From contig NZ_CP063418.1 of the NCBI RefSeq assembly GCF_013184985.2, positions 310,001-374,000 of the forward strand: a stretch of 64,000 nt of DNA, read 5' to 3'. Position numbers and translations under genes: made by a program. Under the pieces are notes generated by a model that saw nothing but the letters and a program-made list of their open reading frames with translations, did not search any database and was not told the DNA's origin. This stretch comes from Actinomyces faecalis (GTDB lineage Bacteria; Actinomycetota; Actinomycetes; Actinomycetales; Actinomycetaceae). Every line of letters starts with the position of its first letter. Position 1 is the stretch's first letter. Shown piece after piece: positions 53,960 through 63,845 of the stretch.

Positions 53960-55909
53960 ATGAGCGACGCTAAGCCGCCTGCGGCGGCTCCTGACGGCGT
54001 GACGACCCCGGCCGACGTACCGACTCTGGCTGAGGCTGCCTCGCTGGCTGAGGCCGTGACGCCTGAGGACGCGGCCGAGCCTGACGAGGCCGTGCTCTCG
54101 GGTGAGGACCCGGCAGCGGCTGAGGCCGGACCGTCCGGTGAGGCCGGAGGCGCCAGCAGCCCGTGGCGTCGTCGTCCGCTGGTCCTGGGCGTCGGCTTGT
54201 GCGTCCTTCTCCTTCTGGGATGGGGAGGGGTGGCGGTGGCGACGACCCAGCACCTCTTCGGCTCCTCCAGCATCTCGGGAGCCGCCGTCGGCGGGATGAG
54301 CCCCGCTCAGGCGCGCAGCGCCGTCGAGGAGGCCCTGACGCCACGGCTGGCCGAGCCGGTGACGGTGACGGCAGGCGAGGCGAGCGACCAGCTCGTCCCG
54401 GCCGAGTCGGGTGTCCGCCTGGACGCAGAGGCCTCCGTGCGCCGGCTGACGGGATTCACGCTCAACCCGGTCACGCTTGCTGAGCGGCTGCGTGGTGCGC
54501 AGGTCGCCGCGGTGGCACCTGTCGACACCCAGGCCCTGCGCCAGGCGCTGGAGGCGCGTCTGGAGACGCTCTCCTCAGGCACGAAGAACGCCACAGTCTC
54601 CTTTGACGGCACGACGCCGGTGCTCACTGCGGCGGTCGCCGGAACCGGTCTGGACGTCGAGGCCTCGGTGGCCAGGCTCTCCTCAGGGTGGCCGGTGGGG
54701 CGCAAGAGCGTCGCCCTGGTCGGTGGCCAGACCGAGCCGGCCGTCACCGACGCCGAGGCGCAGGCGCTGATCGACGACGTCCTCACGCCGCTGCTCTCGG
54801 AGAGCCTCACCGTCACGGCGGCCGGTACCGCCGCGCAGCAGGCGGCCTCTGGTGACCTCGTCCTGACTCCTGACCAGACGGTGGCCCTGACCGCAGTCAC
54901 CAGCGCGGAGGGGAAGATCCAGGCGGCCTTGGACGCGACCGGCCTGCACGAGGCCGTGGTCGCCGCGATGGGGGCCGGCATCCAGACCGCTGCCCAGGAC
55001 TCCTCCTTCACGATCGAGGGGTCCCCCGCCGGCACGCCCGGCTTTGTGCCCGCGAAGCCGGGCACCGCCGTCGACTCCGAGGCGCTGGCCGAGTCGCTGC
55101 TCAAGGCGGGGACGACAGGCAAGGACGCGGCTGCGCGCACCGTGCCCCTGCCACTGACCGAGGCTGCTGCGGCCCACGCCGAGTCCGAGGCGGACCTGGG
55201 AGTCGTCCAGGTCGTCGGTGAGTACGCGACGCCCTACTACTACGACCCGGTACGCACCCAGAACCTGGTGACCGGGACCGCGAAGATCAACGGCGTGCTC
55301 GTGCGTCCGGGTGAGACCTTCTCGCTGTCCGAGGCGCTGGGCCCCATTGACGCCGAGCACGGCTTCACCTCCTCCGGCGTCCTGTCCGGTGGTGTGCACT
55401 CCAACGCCATGGGCGGGGGACTGTCCCAGGTCACGACGACCGTCTTCAACGCAGCCTTTGAGGCAGGCATGGACGACGTCGAGCACCACCCGCACTCGGT
55501 GTGGTTCACCCGGTACCCGGCAGGCCGTGAGGCGACGCTCTGGTCGGGGCACCTGGACCTGAGGTGGAGGAACTCCACCCCCTACGCGGCGCTGGTCCAG
55601 GCCTGGGCCGCGGACGGACAGGTGCACGTGCGCCTGTGGTCGACCCCCTACTACACGGTGTCGATCACCCCCTCGGACAAGAGCAGCATCCGCCCGGTGC
55701 AGGTGATCCACTCCACCGCTGCCGGCTGCGAGCCCTACGGCGGCGGGCAGGCGGGCTTCGACATCACGGTCACGCGCAGCCGCAAGGCACCTGAGGGGGA
55801 CTCGCCGGCCGACGACGTGCTGGCCACCTCCTACCAGGCGGACAACGCGCTCGTGTGCTCCGCGCCCGAGCCGGCTGAGCCGGCCGAGACTGGCGACGAG
55901 GGGGAGTAA
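53960..55909 (+). CDS. VanW-family cell-wall-associated membrane protein
   Basis: 649 residues. An acidic, Ala/Pro-rich cytosolic N-terminus of ~70 residues is followed by one membrane helix (LVLGVGLCVLLLLGWGGVAVA), two or three repeated putative peptidoglycan-binding (PG_binding_4-like) segments up to about residue 410, and the VanW domain: INGVLVRPGETFSLSEALGPI, GGGLSQVTTTVFNAAFEAGMDDVEHHPHSVWFTRYPAG and the DLRWRNSTPYA end. VanW is of unknown mechanism but linked to wall metabolism. The ATG has GGAGGA 7 nt upstream. Confidence 0.9.
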   Translation: MSDAKPPAAAPDGVTTPADVPTLAEAASLAEAVTPEDAAEPDEAVLSGEDPAAAEAGPSGEAGGASSPWRRRPLVLGVGLCVLLLLGWGGVAVATTQHLFGSSSISGAAVGGMSPAQARSAVEEALTPRLAEPVTVTAGEASDQLVPAESGVRLDAEASVRRLTGFTLNPVTLAERLRGAQVAAVAPVDTQALRQALEARLETLSSGTKNATVSFDGTTPVLTAAVAGTGLDVEASVARLSSGWPVGRKSVALVGGQTEPAVTDAEAQALIDDVLTPLLSESLTVTAAGTAAQQAASGDLVLTPDQTVALTAVTSAEGKIQAALDATGLHEAVVAAMGAGIQTAAQDSSFTIEGSPAGTPGFVPAKPGTAVDSEALAESLLKAGTTGKDAAARTVPLPLTEAAAAHAESEADLGVVQVVGEYATPYYYDPVRTQNLVTGTAKINGVLVRPGETFSLSEALGPIDAEHGFTSSGVLSGGVHSNAMGGGLSQVTTTVFNAAFEAGMDDVEHHPHSVWFTRYPAGREATLWSGHLDLRWRNSTPYAALVQAWAADGQVHVRLWSTPYYTVSITPSDKSSIRPVQVIHSTAAGCEPYGGGQAGFDITVTRSRKAPEGDSPADDVLATSYQADNALVCSAPEPAEPAETGDEGE

Positions 55910-55958
55910 CCGCCTGTGAGCGCGGGCCCGAGGGCCTGCGAGTAGATCGGCGAGCCAA

Positions 55959-55986
55959 GGCTTGCGAAATACCTGCTTCGCGAGCC
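55959..55986 (+). terminator. Hairpin after the VanW-family gene
   Basis: GGCTTGCGAA (55959-55968) pairs with TTCGCGAGCC (55977-55986), nine Watson-Crick pairs plus one T-G wobble, around 8 nt. Confidence 0.5.
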
Positions 55987-56118
55987 GCGTTTCGGACCGG
56001 GGCCTGACCGCCAGGACGTCAGGCGCTTGGGGCTGGAGCGCTCGGAGGTTGATACTGGCCCCAGCCACGCCCGCCGCGCGGGCGCTCCACCGGAGAAGGA
56101 CACGAAGGACACTGCCTG

Positions 56119-56472
56119 ATGACTTACGTGATCGCCCAGCCATGCGTCGACGTCAAGGACCGCGCCTGCGTCGACGAGTGCCCCGTCGACTGCATCTACG
56201 AGGGAGAGCGAAGCCTCTACATCAACGCCGACGAGTGCGTGGACTGCGGCGCCTGTGAGCCGGTGTGCCCCACCGAGGCGATCTTCTACGAGGACGACGT
56301 CCCCGAGGAGTGGAGCGACTACACCCGTGCCAACATCGACTTCTTCTCCCTCAAGGACCTCGGCTCGCCCGGTGGCGCCCAGAAGACCGGCGCCCTGCCC
56401 TACGACGACCCGATGATCGCTGCGCTTCCTCCTCAGAACGAGGACTACCGGGCCGAGCACGGGCTGGACTGA
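56119..56472 (+). CDS. fdxA: 7Fe ferredoxin (FdxA/FdxC type)
   Basis: 117-residue electron carrier. The N-terminal [27 protein letters not shown] binds a [3Fe-4S] cluster with a [4Fe-4S] partner Cys, and [26 protein letters not shown] holds the second motif (CxxCxxCxxxCP). The acidic C-terminal tail is usual in actinobacterial members. The ATG follows GGAGAAGGAC at a long spacing. dapC follows 49 nt downstream, a pairing widely conserved in actinobacteria. Confidence 0.95.
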   Translation: MTYVIAQPCVDVKDRACVDECPVDCIYEGERSLYINADECVDCGACEPVCPTEAIFYEDDVPEEWSDYTRANIDFFSLKDLGSPGGAQKTGALPYDDPMIAALPPQNEDYRAEHGLD

Positions 56473-56509
56473 CGCGCGGGCCGTTGGTGCCGGCAGCGAG
56501 TTCCTGTGG

Positions 56510-56515
56510 CAGGAT
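56510..56515 (+). promoter_or_regulatory. CAGGAT element before dapC
   Basis: TGGCAGGAT ends 6 nt before the ATG at 56522; the ATPase gene at 13827 has TGCCAGGAT at exactly the same spacing. It may be an extended -10 (TGn) of a leaderless promoter or a weak AGGA ribosome binding site. Confidence 0.35.
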
Positions 56516-56521
56516 CGCGGC

Positions 56522-57745
56522 ATGACTGAGGTCCCCGTGCCAGACGTGCCCCGGCTCCTGCCTCGCCCTCTCGCCCTGCCGGACTTCCCCTGGGACTGCC
56601 TGGCGCCCTACCGCGCCCGTGCGGCAGAGCACCCGGGCGGCGTCGTCGACCTTGCTGTCGGTACGCCGGTGGACCCGACGCCTGAGCTTGCCCGCCAGGC
56701 GCTGGCAGCCGCCTCTGACGCGCCGGGATACCCGACCGCCGTCGGCACAGGGCAGGTACGTGAGGCGATCATCGGCTGGATGGGGCGACGGCGAGGAGTC
56801 CAGGGGCTGCCCCGCGACGCCGTCATCCCCACCATCGGCTCCAAGGAGAGCGTGGCCCTCCTCCCGCTGCAGCTGGGTGTACGGCCCGGCGACCTCGTGC
56901 TCCACCCGCGCGCCGCCTACCCGACCTACGACGTCGGGGCCCGCCTGGCCGGAGCGACCCCGGTCCCGGTGGACACCGACGCTGACCCGGCCACCTGGCG
57001 GCTTCCGGAGCCGTCCGACGGCGAGGCCGGGCGCGTCGCGCTCGTGTGGCTCAACAGTCCTGGCAATCCTGACGGACACGTCCTGTCAGCTGAGCAGCTG
57101 GCGCGGATCGTGACCTGGGCGCGTGAGTGCGGCGCCGTCGTCGCCTCGGACGAGTGCTACGCCGAGCTGGCCTGGGAGGAGCCGTGGGCCAGCCAGTCGG
57201 TCCCCAGCCTGCTGGATCCTCAGGTTACGGGGCTGCGCCCGGACGGCAGCCTGGACCTGGGCGGGCTGCTCACCCTCTACTCCACCTCCAAGCAGTCCAA
57301 CCTCGCGGGCTACCGTGCCGCCTTCCTCGCTGGTGACCCCGTCCTCGTCAGCGCGGTTACCGAGATCCGGAAGCACTCCGGGCTGCTCGTGCCGGCGCCG
57401 GTCCAGGCCGCGATGACGGCCGTGCTCGACGACGACGCGCACGTCGAGGCCCAGCGCGAGACCTACCGTGCCCGACGTGAGGCCCTCGTGGAGGCCACCG
57501 CGGCAGCAGGGCTGGTCAACGACCCGGCGTCGGTCGCCGGTCTCTACCTGTGGCTGTCGGGGCCTGACTCGATGAGTGCCTTCGACCTGGTCGGCGCCTT
57601 CGCGCAGCTGGGCATCGTCGTCGCCCCCGGTGACTTCTACGGTGAGGCGGGAGCCGGCCGGGTCCGCATGAGCCTGACGGACACCGACGAGCGTGTGGCA
57701 GCCGCCTGCCAGCGGCTGCGTGCCACGGACCTGTTCCGGCGCTAG
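56522..57745 (+). CDS. dapC: Succinyldiaminopimelate transaminase
   Basis: PLP aminotransferase of the succinylase route to diaminopimelate, 407 residues. It begins with the DapC-type LPDFPWDCLAPYRARAAEHPGGVVDLAVGTPVDPTP, has IGSKESVALLPLQLG, the VALVWLNSPGNPDG loop, SDECYAELAW and the Schiff-base Lys in YSTSKQSNLAGYRAAF. The fdxA-dapC adjacency supports the assignment. dapD, the previous step, is at 62.1 kb and the alternative enzyme Ddh at 26.6 kb. Confidence 0.94.
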   Translation: MTEVPVPDVPRLLPRPLALPDFPWDCLAPYRARAAEHPGGVVDLAVGTPVDPTPELARQALAAASDAPGYPTAVGTGQVREAIIGWMGRRRGVQGLPRDAVIPTIGSKESVALLPLQLGVRPGDLVLHPRAAYPTYDVGARLAGATPVPVDTDADPATWRLPEPSDGEAGRVALVWLNSPGNPDGHVLSAEQLARIVTWARECGAVVASDECYAELAWEEPWASQSVPSLLDPQVTGLRPDGSLDLGGLLTLYSTSKQSNLAGYRAAFLAGDPVLVSAVTEIRKHSGLLVPAPVQAAMTAVLDDDAHVEAQRETYRARREALVEATAAAGLVNDPASVAGLYLWLSGPDSMSAFDLVGAFAQLGIVVAPGDFYGEAGAGRVRMSLTDTDERVAAACQRLRATDLFRR

Positions 57746-57811
57746 CTGCTCCTCCCCTTCTCGCTGTCGCTACCCCTTGCCCACTATCGCCACCTCAAGA
57801 TGCGTCATGTT

Positions 57812-57871
57812 GGGGGGGGCGGGGAACGGGAAGGGGTGGCGAGGAACGGGAAGGGGTGGCGAGGAACGGGG
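57812..57871. repeat. G8 tract plus tandem 20-bp repeats upstream of gltA
   Basis: A run of eight G (57812-57819) precedes two exact copies of GGAACGGGAAGGGGTGGCGA (57823-57842 and 57843-57862) and the partial third GGAACGGGG. Upstream on the same strand the C-rich 57751-57781 region is a degenerate inverse, so the array may fold as the dapC terminator. Confidence 0.75.
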
Positions 57872-58003
57872 AGCGGACTCGTGCCCCGCCGTCGTCGTGA
57901 AGCCACTAAAGTGGCCTACGGAACAGGACCTAGGCCCCAACGCGTGTCATTCGGCGGAGCTGGGGCCGGATAGATCCTCCGCCACCGTCCGCAAGGAGTC
58001 ATC

Positions 58004-59416
<1,413 letters not shown>

Positions 59417-59478
59417 GGGCTCCTGGGCCCGGGTTCGCGTGTGCGGTCTTGGGTCGGGTCGGTCGCGAGTACAGCGCT

Positions 59479-59518
59479 GGCGGGACGACGGCGGAGTCAG
59501 CTGCGCCGTCGTCCCGCC
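59479..59518. terminator. Bidirectional hairpin between gltA and the convergent operon
   Basis: Arms 59479-59493 and 59504-59518 are perfect 15-bp complements around a 10-nt loop. Confidence 0.8.
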
Positions 59519-59550
59519 TGAGGTCGTGGTCGGTACACGGTGGGCGGGTC

Positions 59551-60423
59551 CTACTCCTGGACTGACGCCCATAGGGTCAGCCGCGGTCCCTTCGGGGCGC
59601 TAGGGCTTTCTGTACCGCGAATGAAAGAGGTGGCTGAGCGTGCGAGCTCGGCTCGGCGGGACCACACATGCCACAGCGGGGTCGGGTAGGGCAGGAGGGT
59701 GTCCACGCTGATACGGAATACTGTCTCGTCCCGCTCCAGGGGCAGAGGGCTCTGGTCTCCCTCGCAGGCCAGGACTGAGACTCGCAGGCCCTGATGCTCC
59801 AGCAGGACGTGTGTGGTCCCCGGCGGGGCAGGATCCTGGGCGAGTGTGGACAGGGCTTGTGCCGCCTGGCTCAGTTCATCGAGGGTGAGGCGGGTGCTGA
59901 GGCTTCTCGACTGGCCGGGAAGGTAGGCATTCACTCCGGTGGTCGTCAGTTCCACAGCCGGGCGGGCGACTGTCAGCGCCGAGGGTGGTTCCCGCCTCCC
60001 GAGCCTGGCGAACAGGCCGGTGCCCTCAGTCATCGCGTGCATGTCGGTGACAAAGCGCTCGATCTCGTCCTGGGCGGCTGGCACGGCGGTGACAGGGGTG
60101 ACGGCGCGCTCCCCGTGGTGTGGTGCCGCGAGAACGACGGGGCCGGTGCTCGTGCTTGCCAGGCACAGGTGGAGTTGGCCCTCCAGCGGGCAGGCGGTCC
60201 TCGTCTCGAAGGCCGCCTGCGGTGACCAGCTGGCCGCAACCTGAGGCCAGGAGTCAAGGGTGGCGACGAAGGAGGTGGCGAAGTCGGTTGACAGCGTGTG
60301 GCTCCAGCGCCCGGACGGTCCGTCGGCCTCGATGTGGATGAGGCCGGTGGAGAGGTTGGATTCTGACGTAGGGTGGGTGACGATGACGAGCTGGATGTAG
60401 GGGGTGTGGGTCATGGCGGTCAT
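59551..60423 (-). CDS. Unknown cytosolic protein, partner-gene paralog A (candidate immunity protein)
   Basis: 290 residues, no signal peptide or membrane helix. It is clearly paralogous to the product of the next gene upstream (61536-60622): shared blocks in order are VTHP, DGPSGRWSHTL, WSPQAAFETRTACPLEG, GPVVLA, QDEIERFVTDMHA, GLFARLG, TPLWHVWSRRAELARSA and RLTLWAS. The N-terminal layout is loosely reminiscent of DUF6228, but no family is assigned. The ATG overlaps (ATGA) the stop of a broken DUF4258 copy, as paralog B does with the intact DUF4258 gene. An immunity role is inferred from that architecture. Confidence 0.75.
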   Translation of the reverse strand: MTAMTHTPYIQLVIVTHPTSESNLSTGLIHIEADGPSGRWSHTLSTDFATSFVATLDSWPQVAASWSPQAAFETRTACPLEGQLHLCLASTSTGPVVLAAPHHGERAVTPVTAVPAAQDEIERFVTDMHAMTEGTGLFARLGRREPPSALTVARPAVELTTTGVNAYLPGQSRSLSTRLTLDELSQAAQALSTLAQDPAPPGTTHVLLEHQGLRVSVLACEGDQSPLPLERDETVFRISVDTLLPYPTPLWHVWSRRAELARSATSFIRGTESPSAPKGPRLTLWASVQE

Positions 60424-60621
60424 CCTGTTCCGTGCATCAGAAAGGCGATCATTCGCCCGCTTGGTCCGCCGCGGTAGACGGTTGTGATCGTTCCTGTGTG
60501 CTGCGATCCCACGCCACGGCCGCGATCACGCGGGTGCCAGTTGTGGTGCCAGGATACGGGGCACGGACCGTGACGCGGGTAGGATCTGCGTCCGGTGAGG
60601 CGCGAATAAGGCCCCAGGGGG
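60420..60621 (-). pseudogene. Broken 3' end of a second DUF4258 gene
   Basis: On the minus strand the last ~50 bases read ITTVYRGGPSGRMIAFL, nearly identical to ITTAYKGRPSGRMIALP at the end of the intact DUF4258 protein. Just upstream the homologous sequence (ADPTRVTVRAPYPGTTTGTRVIAAVAWDRST) continues in a different frame; the change is explained by one extra CA in a CACACA run (60495-60500, TGTGTG on plus). The stop overlaps the paralog A start (ATGA). The 5' part is missing, replaced by the end of paralog B. Confidence 0.75.
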
Positions 60622-61536
60622 TCAGTGAGGCGACAGCATGGCGGCGGACCACAGGGTCACGTGCGGTGGCGGCTCGTCGTCCGCACCTGCTGGCCGTAGG
60701 CGCCAGGATCGTGCTGACCGTGCCACCTCGCACGGTCGGGCCCAGAACCGCCACAACGGCACGGGCGAGGCGCCCGGCGGCACGGAGTCGACGCAGAACT
60801 GGAGGAGTGGCTGCGTCGGCGTGCGGGGAAGAGGCGACTCCTCCGGCTCACAGGCCCGGACCTGAATGCGTACGCCTGCCCGGTCCAACAGCACGCGCGT
60901 GTTCCCTGCAGGCAACGGCTCGTCAACCAGGGCCCTGAGCCCGGTGGCGAGCCCGACCACCCCGGACATGCTCAGATCTGCCGCGATGCTGACCGGCAGT
61001 CCCGACACGTAGGCGGTCAGGGCGTTGGGAGCCACCGAGAGGGCGCGGCAGGATCGGACGAGGTCTGCTGACGGATGGGTTTGCCCGAGCCGGGCGAACA
61101 GCGTGGTGCCCCCAAGTGTCGCGTGCAGGTCCGCGACGAAGTGCTCGATCTCGTCCTGGGTGACGGGCACCGTGGTGAGCGGGGTGAGTGCCTGGCGGGC
61201 GTCGTCGAGGCCCGCCAGCACGACCGGTCCCTCGGGGGTGCTGACGAGACTGATCTGGAAGCCGCCCTCGAGAGGGTAGGCAGTGAGGGTCTCGAAGGGC
61301 TTGTCCGGGGACCAGCGTGCGACGGTGCGTGGCCAGGTGTCGAAGATGGAGACGAACGAGGCTACGAGATCGATGTGTGTCACCAGCGTGTGCTCCCAGT
61401 ACCCAGCAGGCCCATCGCTCCAGACGTATATGGTGCCGCTGCACGGGGCCAGGAGGCCGCGATCAGGGTGCGTCACCACCTCGAGGGTCACGCTTGATCT
61501 GCTGGACGTGACGCACTGAGTGTCCGGCCAGGTCAT
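60622..61536 (-). CDS. Unknown cytosolic protein, partner-gene paralog B (candidate immunity protein)
   Basis: 304 residues, soluble, no signal peptide. It shares with paralog A the blocks VTHP, DGPAGYWEHTL, ARWSPDKPFETLTAYPLEG, GPVVLA, QDEIEHFVADLHA, TLFARLG, PLWRFWARPCEVARSARS and VTLWSAA. The ATG overlaps the stop of the secreted DUF4258 gene by ATGA, so the two proteins are made together. That placement and its cytosolic nature suggest that it neutralises the toxin-like protein; other roles (regulator, chaperone) are possible. No family recognised with certainty. Confidence 0.78.
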   Translation of the reverse strand: MTWPDTQCVTSSRSSVTLEVVTHPDRGLLAPCSGTIYVWSDGPAGYWEHTLVTHIDLVASFVSIFDTWPRTVARWSPDKPFETLTAYPLEGGFQISLVSTPEGPVVLAGLDDARQALTPLTTVPVTQDEIEHFVADLHATLGGTTLFARLGQTHPSADLVRSCRALSVAPNALTAYVSGLPVSIAADLSMSGVVGLATGLRALVDEPLPAGNTRVLLDRAGVRIQVRACEPEESPLPRTPTQPLLQFCVDSVPPGASPVPLWRFWARPCEVARSARSWRLRPAGADDEPPPHVTLWSAAMLSPH

Positions 61537-62006
61537 GGCAATGCGATCATTCTGCCGCTCGGGCGGCCTTTGTAGGCGGTGGTGATCCAGCCGTTGTTAG
61601 TGGCGACTGAAACGGGGCTGCGGTAGTAGACGGTACTTCCGTGCTTGGGGTCAGCGTAGCGGGCTCCAGTGGTAAGGGTGTTTCTGACCTGAGCGACGCT
61701 GATTGAGCGTGCGGCCATGCTGTTGAGCGCATGTTGGGTAACCCTGAATCCGGCGATGAGGTCTCCGGCTCCGCAGCCTCCGCTAGGTTGTGAGACGCGG
61801 GGCTGGTCTGCAAGTGAGAGACCCTCCTGTGGGAGGTGGGTTGCTGACAGCGTGCTGGGGTGTCCGGGGACGGACTGAAGGGTGCAGGGCCTTGCGGTCG
61901 CGGGGGAGGCGGACGGCAGATGCGGGGCGGCCTCGACTGTGGCATGAGGGACGGCCAGGGTGAGGCTGAGCAGGAGCGTGAGCAGAGCGCTCGTGCGGCG
62001 GAGCAT
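61533..62006 (-). CDS. Secreted DUF4258 (BECR-fold, RNase-toxin-like) protein
   Basis: 157 residues. A Sec signal peptide (MLRR, then ALLTLLLSLTLAV, cleavage probably after VEA at residue 26), a ~60-residue Pro/Ser-rich linker and a C-terminal DUF4258 domain from residue 87: FRVTQHALNSMAARSIS with the family's His, VRNTLTTGARYADP and GWITTAYKG. DUF4258 belongs to the BECR fold used by RelE-like and polymorphic RNase toxins. The ATG has AGGAGG 5 nt upstream. It is the first gene of a minus-strand operon and overlaps paralog B by ATGA. Toxicity is inferred; a housekeeping secreted protein cannot be excluded. Confidence 0.75.
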   Translation of the reverse strand: MLRRTSALLTLLLSLTLAVPHATVEAAPHLPSASPATARPCTLQSVPGHPSTLSATHLPQEGLSLADQPRVSQPSGGCGAGDLIAGFRVTQHALNSMAARSISVAQVRNTLTTGARYADPKHGSTVYYRSPVSVATNNGWITTAYKGRPSGRMIALP

Positions 62007-62101
62007 AGTTCCTCCTGCGACAACTCAAATAGTGGTGAGAATCATAGTGTGGGGTGGGTGGTTGCATGTCAGGAAGGTGCGGCCTCGCTCCTGCCGTGTT
62101 G

Positions 62102-63085
62102 CTACCGACGCGAGTACGGCTCCGGGTTGAGCTCGATGCTCTTGCCGCCGCGCGCCAGTGCCTCGACGGCGCCGGACTGGGAGTTGCGGCGGAAGAGCAC
62201 GTTGGAGGCTCCGGCCAGCTCGCGGGCGGAGATGACGCGGGGCTCTTTGAACAGGCCGTGAGCGCCAGGGACCACACCGCCCGAGGGCAGCAGGGAGACC
62301 TTGGTGCCGGCGGTGAGGTACAGGCCGGCCTCCACCACGCAGTCGTCGCCCAGCGGGATACCCAGACCGGAGTTGGCTCCCAGCAGACAGCGCTCGCCCA
62401 GTGCCACGCGCTGGCGCCCCCCGCCCGAGAGGATGCCCATGGTGGAGGCACCTCCTCCCACGTCCGAGCCGTCGCCGATGACGACGCCCTGGGAGATACG
62501 GCCCTCGACCATCGAGCGCCCCAGCGTCCCGGCGTTGTAGTTGACGAAGCCGGCGTGCATGACGGTGGTGCCTTCCGCCAGGTAGGCACCCAGGCGGACC
62601 TTGGCGGCGTCGCCGATGCGCACGCCTGAGGGCAGGACGTAGTCGGTCATCCGCGGGAACTTGTCCACCGAGTTGACCTGGACGGGGTGTCCGAGCCTGG
62701 CGCGCAGGCGCATCCGCGTGGTCTCGAAGTCCTCCGCGGCGCACGGGCCCGCCGAGGTCCACACCACCGAGGGTAGGCGGGAGAAGATGCCGTCCAGGTT
62801 GACCGTGTTGGGCCTGGCGAGGCGGTGGGACAGGACGTGCAGGCGCAGGTAGGCGCCGGCCACGGTCTGAGGGGCGTCGTCCAGGTCCGCCCAGGTGCGC
62901 ACCACGGTGGTGTGCACTCCACGGGCCTCGTCGCGGGCCTCCATCGCGGTCAGGCGCTCCAGGAGGTCGGCGTCACCGTCCTCCGGCTCCTCACCCAGGA
63001 CCGGCTTCGGGTACCAGACATCGAGGGTGTGTCCGTCATCGGTCACGGTGGCCAGGCCCAGGCCCCAAGCGCTGCGAGTTGTCAT
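62102..63085 (-). CDS. dapD: Tetrahydrodipicolinate N-succinyltransferase
   Basis: Succinylates tetrahydrodipicolinate in the diaminopimelate pathway; 327 residues of the long actinobacterial type. The C-terminal left-handed beta-helix hexapeptide repeats are evident ([93 protein letters not shown]). TATCCT ends 7 nt before the ATG, suggesting a leaderless transcript. The product is used by DapC (56.5 kb). Confidence 0.96.
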   Translation of the reverse strand: MTTRSAWGLGLATVTDDGHTLDVWYPKPVLGEEPEDGDADLLERLTAMEARDEARGVHTTVVRTWADLDDAPQTVAGAYLRLHVLSHRLARPNTVNLDGIFSRLPSVVWTSAGPCAAEDFETTRMRLRARLGHPVQVNSVDKFPRMTDYVLPSGVRIGDAAKVRLGAYLAEGTTVMHAGFVNYNAGTLGRSMVEGRISQGVVIGDGSDVGGGASTMGILSGGGRQRVALGERCLLGANSGLGIPLGDDCVVEAGLYLTAGTKVSLLPSGGVVPGAHGLFKEPRVISARELAGASNVLFRRNSQSGAVEALARGGKSIELNPEPYSRR

Positions 63086-63092
63086 GGATCAC

Positions 63093-63098
63093 AGGATA
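63093..63098 (-). promoter_or_regulatory. -10-like hexamer TATCCT for dapD
   Basis: On the minus strand it ends 7 nt before the ATG at 63085. Confidence 0.5.
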
Positions 63099-63146
63099 GG
63101 GGACTCAGGTCCCGTCTGCGGATCCTTTCCCGAGATCTGATCGTGC

Positions 63147-63152
63147 GACAAT
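63147..63152 (+). promoter_or_regulatory. -10-like hexamer GACAAT for the histidine phosphatase gene
   Basis: Ends 6 nt before the ATG at 63159; no ribosome binding site between. Confidence 0.4.
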
Positions 63153-63158
63153 CGCGCT

Positions 63159-63845
63159 ATGGCGCGCACGACGATCCACCTCATGCGACACGGCGAGGTC
63201 CACAACCCTGAAGGCGTCCTGTACGGACGGATGCCGGGCTACCACCTGTCCACCCTCGGGCAGGAGATGGCGGCCCAGGTGGCCGACGTGCTGTCTGCCG
63301 CCGGCCACGACGTCGCCGGTGTCGTCACCTCCCCGCTGGAGCGCGCGGTAGAGACCGGGGCCCCTACCGCCGCCGCCTTCGGGCTCCAGGCAGACACTGA
63401 CGAGCGCCTCATCGAGGCGGACAACCACTTCGAGGGCGTAGCCGTCAACCGCAACCGGTGGGTCCTGGCCCGCCCCGAGCACTGGCGCTACTACCTCAAC
63501 CCCCTGCGCCCCTCGTGGGGTGAGCCCTACGCCGAGCTCGTCGCCCGCATGGTGGCGGCCGTGCGCGACGCGCGGACCCGCTTCGAGGGCCACGAGGCCC
63601 TGCTGGTCTCGCACCAGCTGCCCGTGTGGGCCACGCGGCTGTGGCTGGAGGGGCGTCCGCTCGCCCACGACCCGCGTCGCCGCCAGTGCTCGCTGGCCTC
63701 GCTGACCTCTCTGACCTTTGACGACGCCACGCTGGTGGGTCTGTCCTACTGGGAGCCGGCTGGTGACCTGCTGCGCAGGGCGGAGGACATGGTTCCCGGG
63801 GCCTCGGCAGCGGCGGCGAAGATCGGTCAGGAGACACTGGCGTGA
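63159..63845 (+). CDS. Histidine phosphatase (phosphoglycerate mutase-like) family protein
   Basis: 228 residues. The phospho-His motif is HLMRHGEVHNPEGVLYGR, followed by HLSTLGQEMAAQVADVL, VVTSPLERAVETGAPTAA and the second His in LLVSHQLPVWATRLWLEG. The family ranges from sugar-phosphate phosphatases to mutases; the substrate cannot be assigned. Its stop overlaps the GTG of the next gene (GTGA), so it is coupled to the gene leaving the window. Confidence 0.92.
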   Translation: MARTTIHLMRHGEVHNPEGVLYGRMPGYHLSTLGQEMAAQVADVLSAAGHDVAGVVTSPLERAVETGAPTAAAFGLQADTDERLIEADNHFEGVAVNRNRWVLARPEHWRYYLNPLRPSWGEPYAELVARMVAAVRDARTRFEGHEALLVSHQLPVWATRLWLEGRPLAHDPRRRQCSLASLTSLTFDDATLVGLSYWEPAGDLLRRAEDMVPGASAAAAKIGQETLA

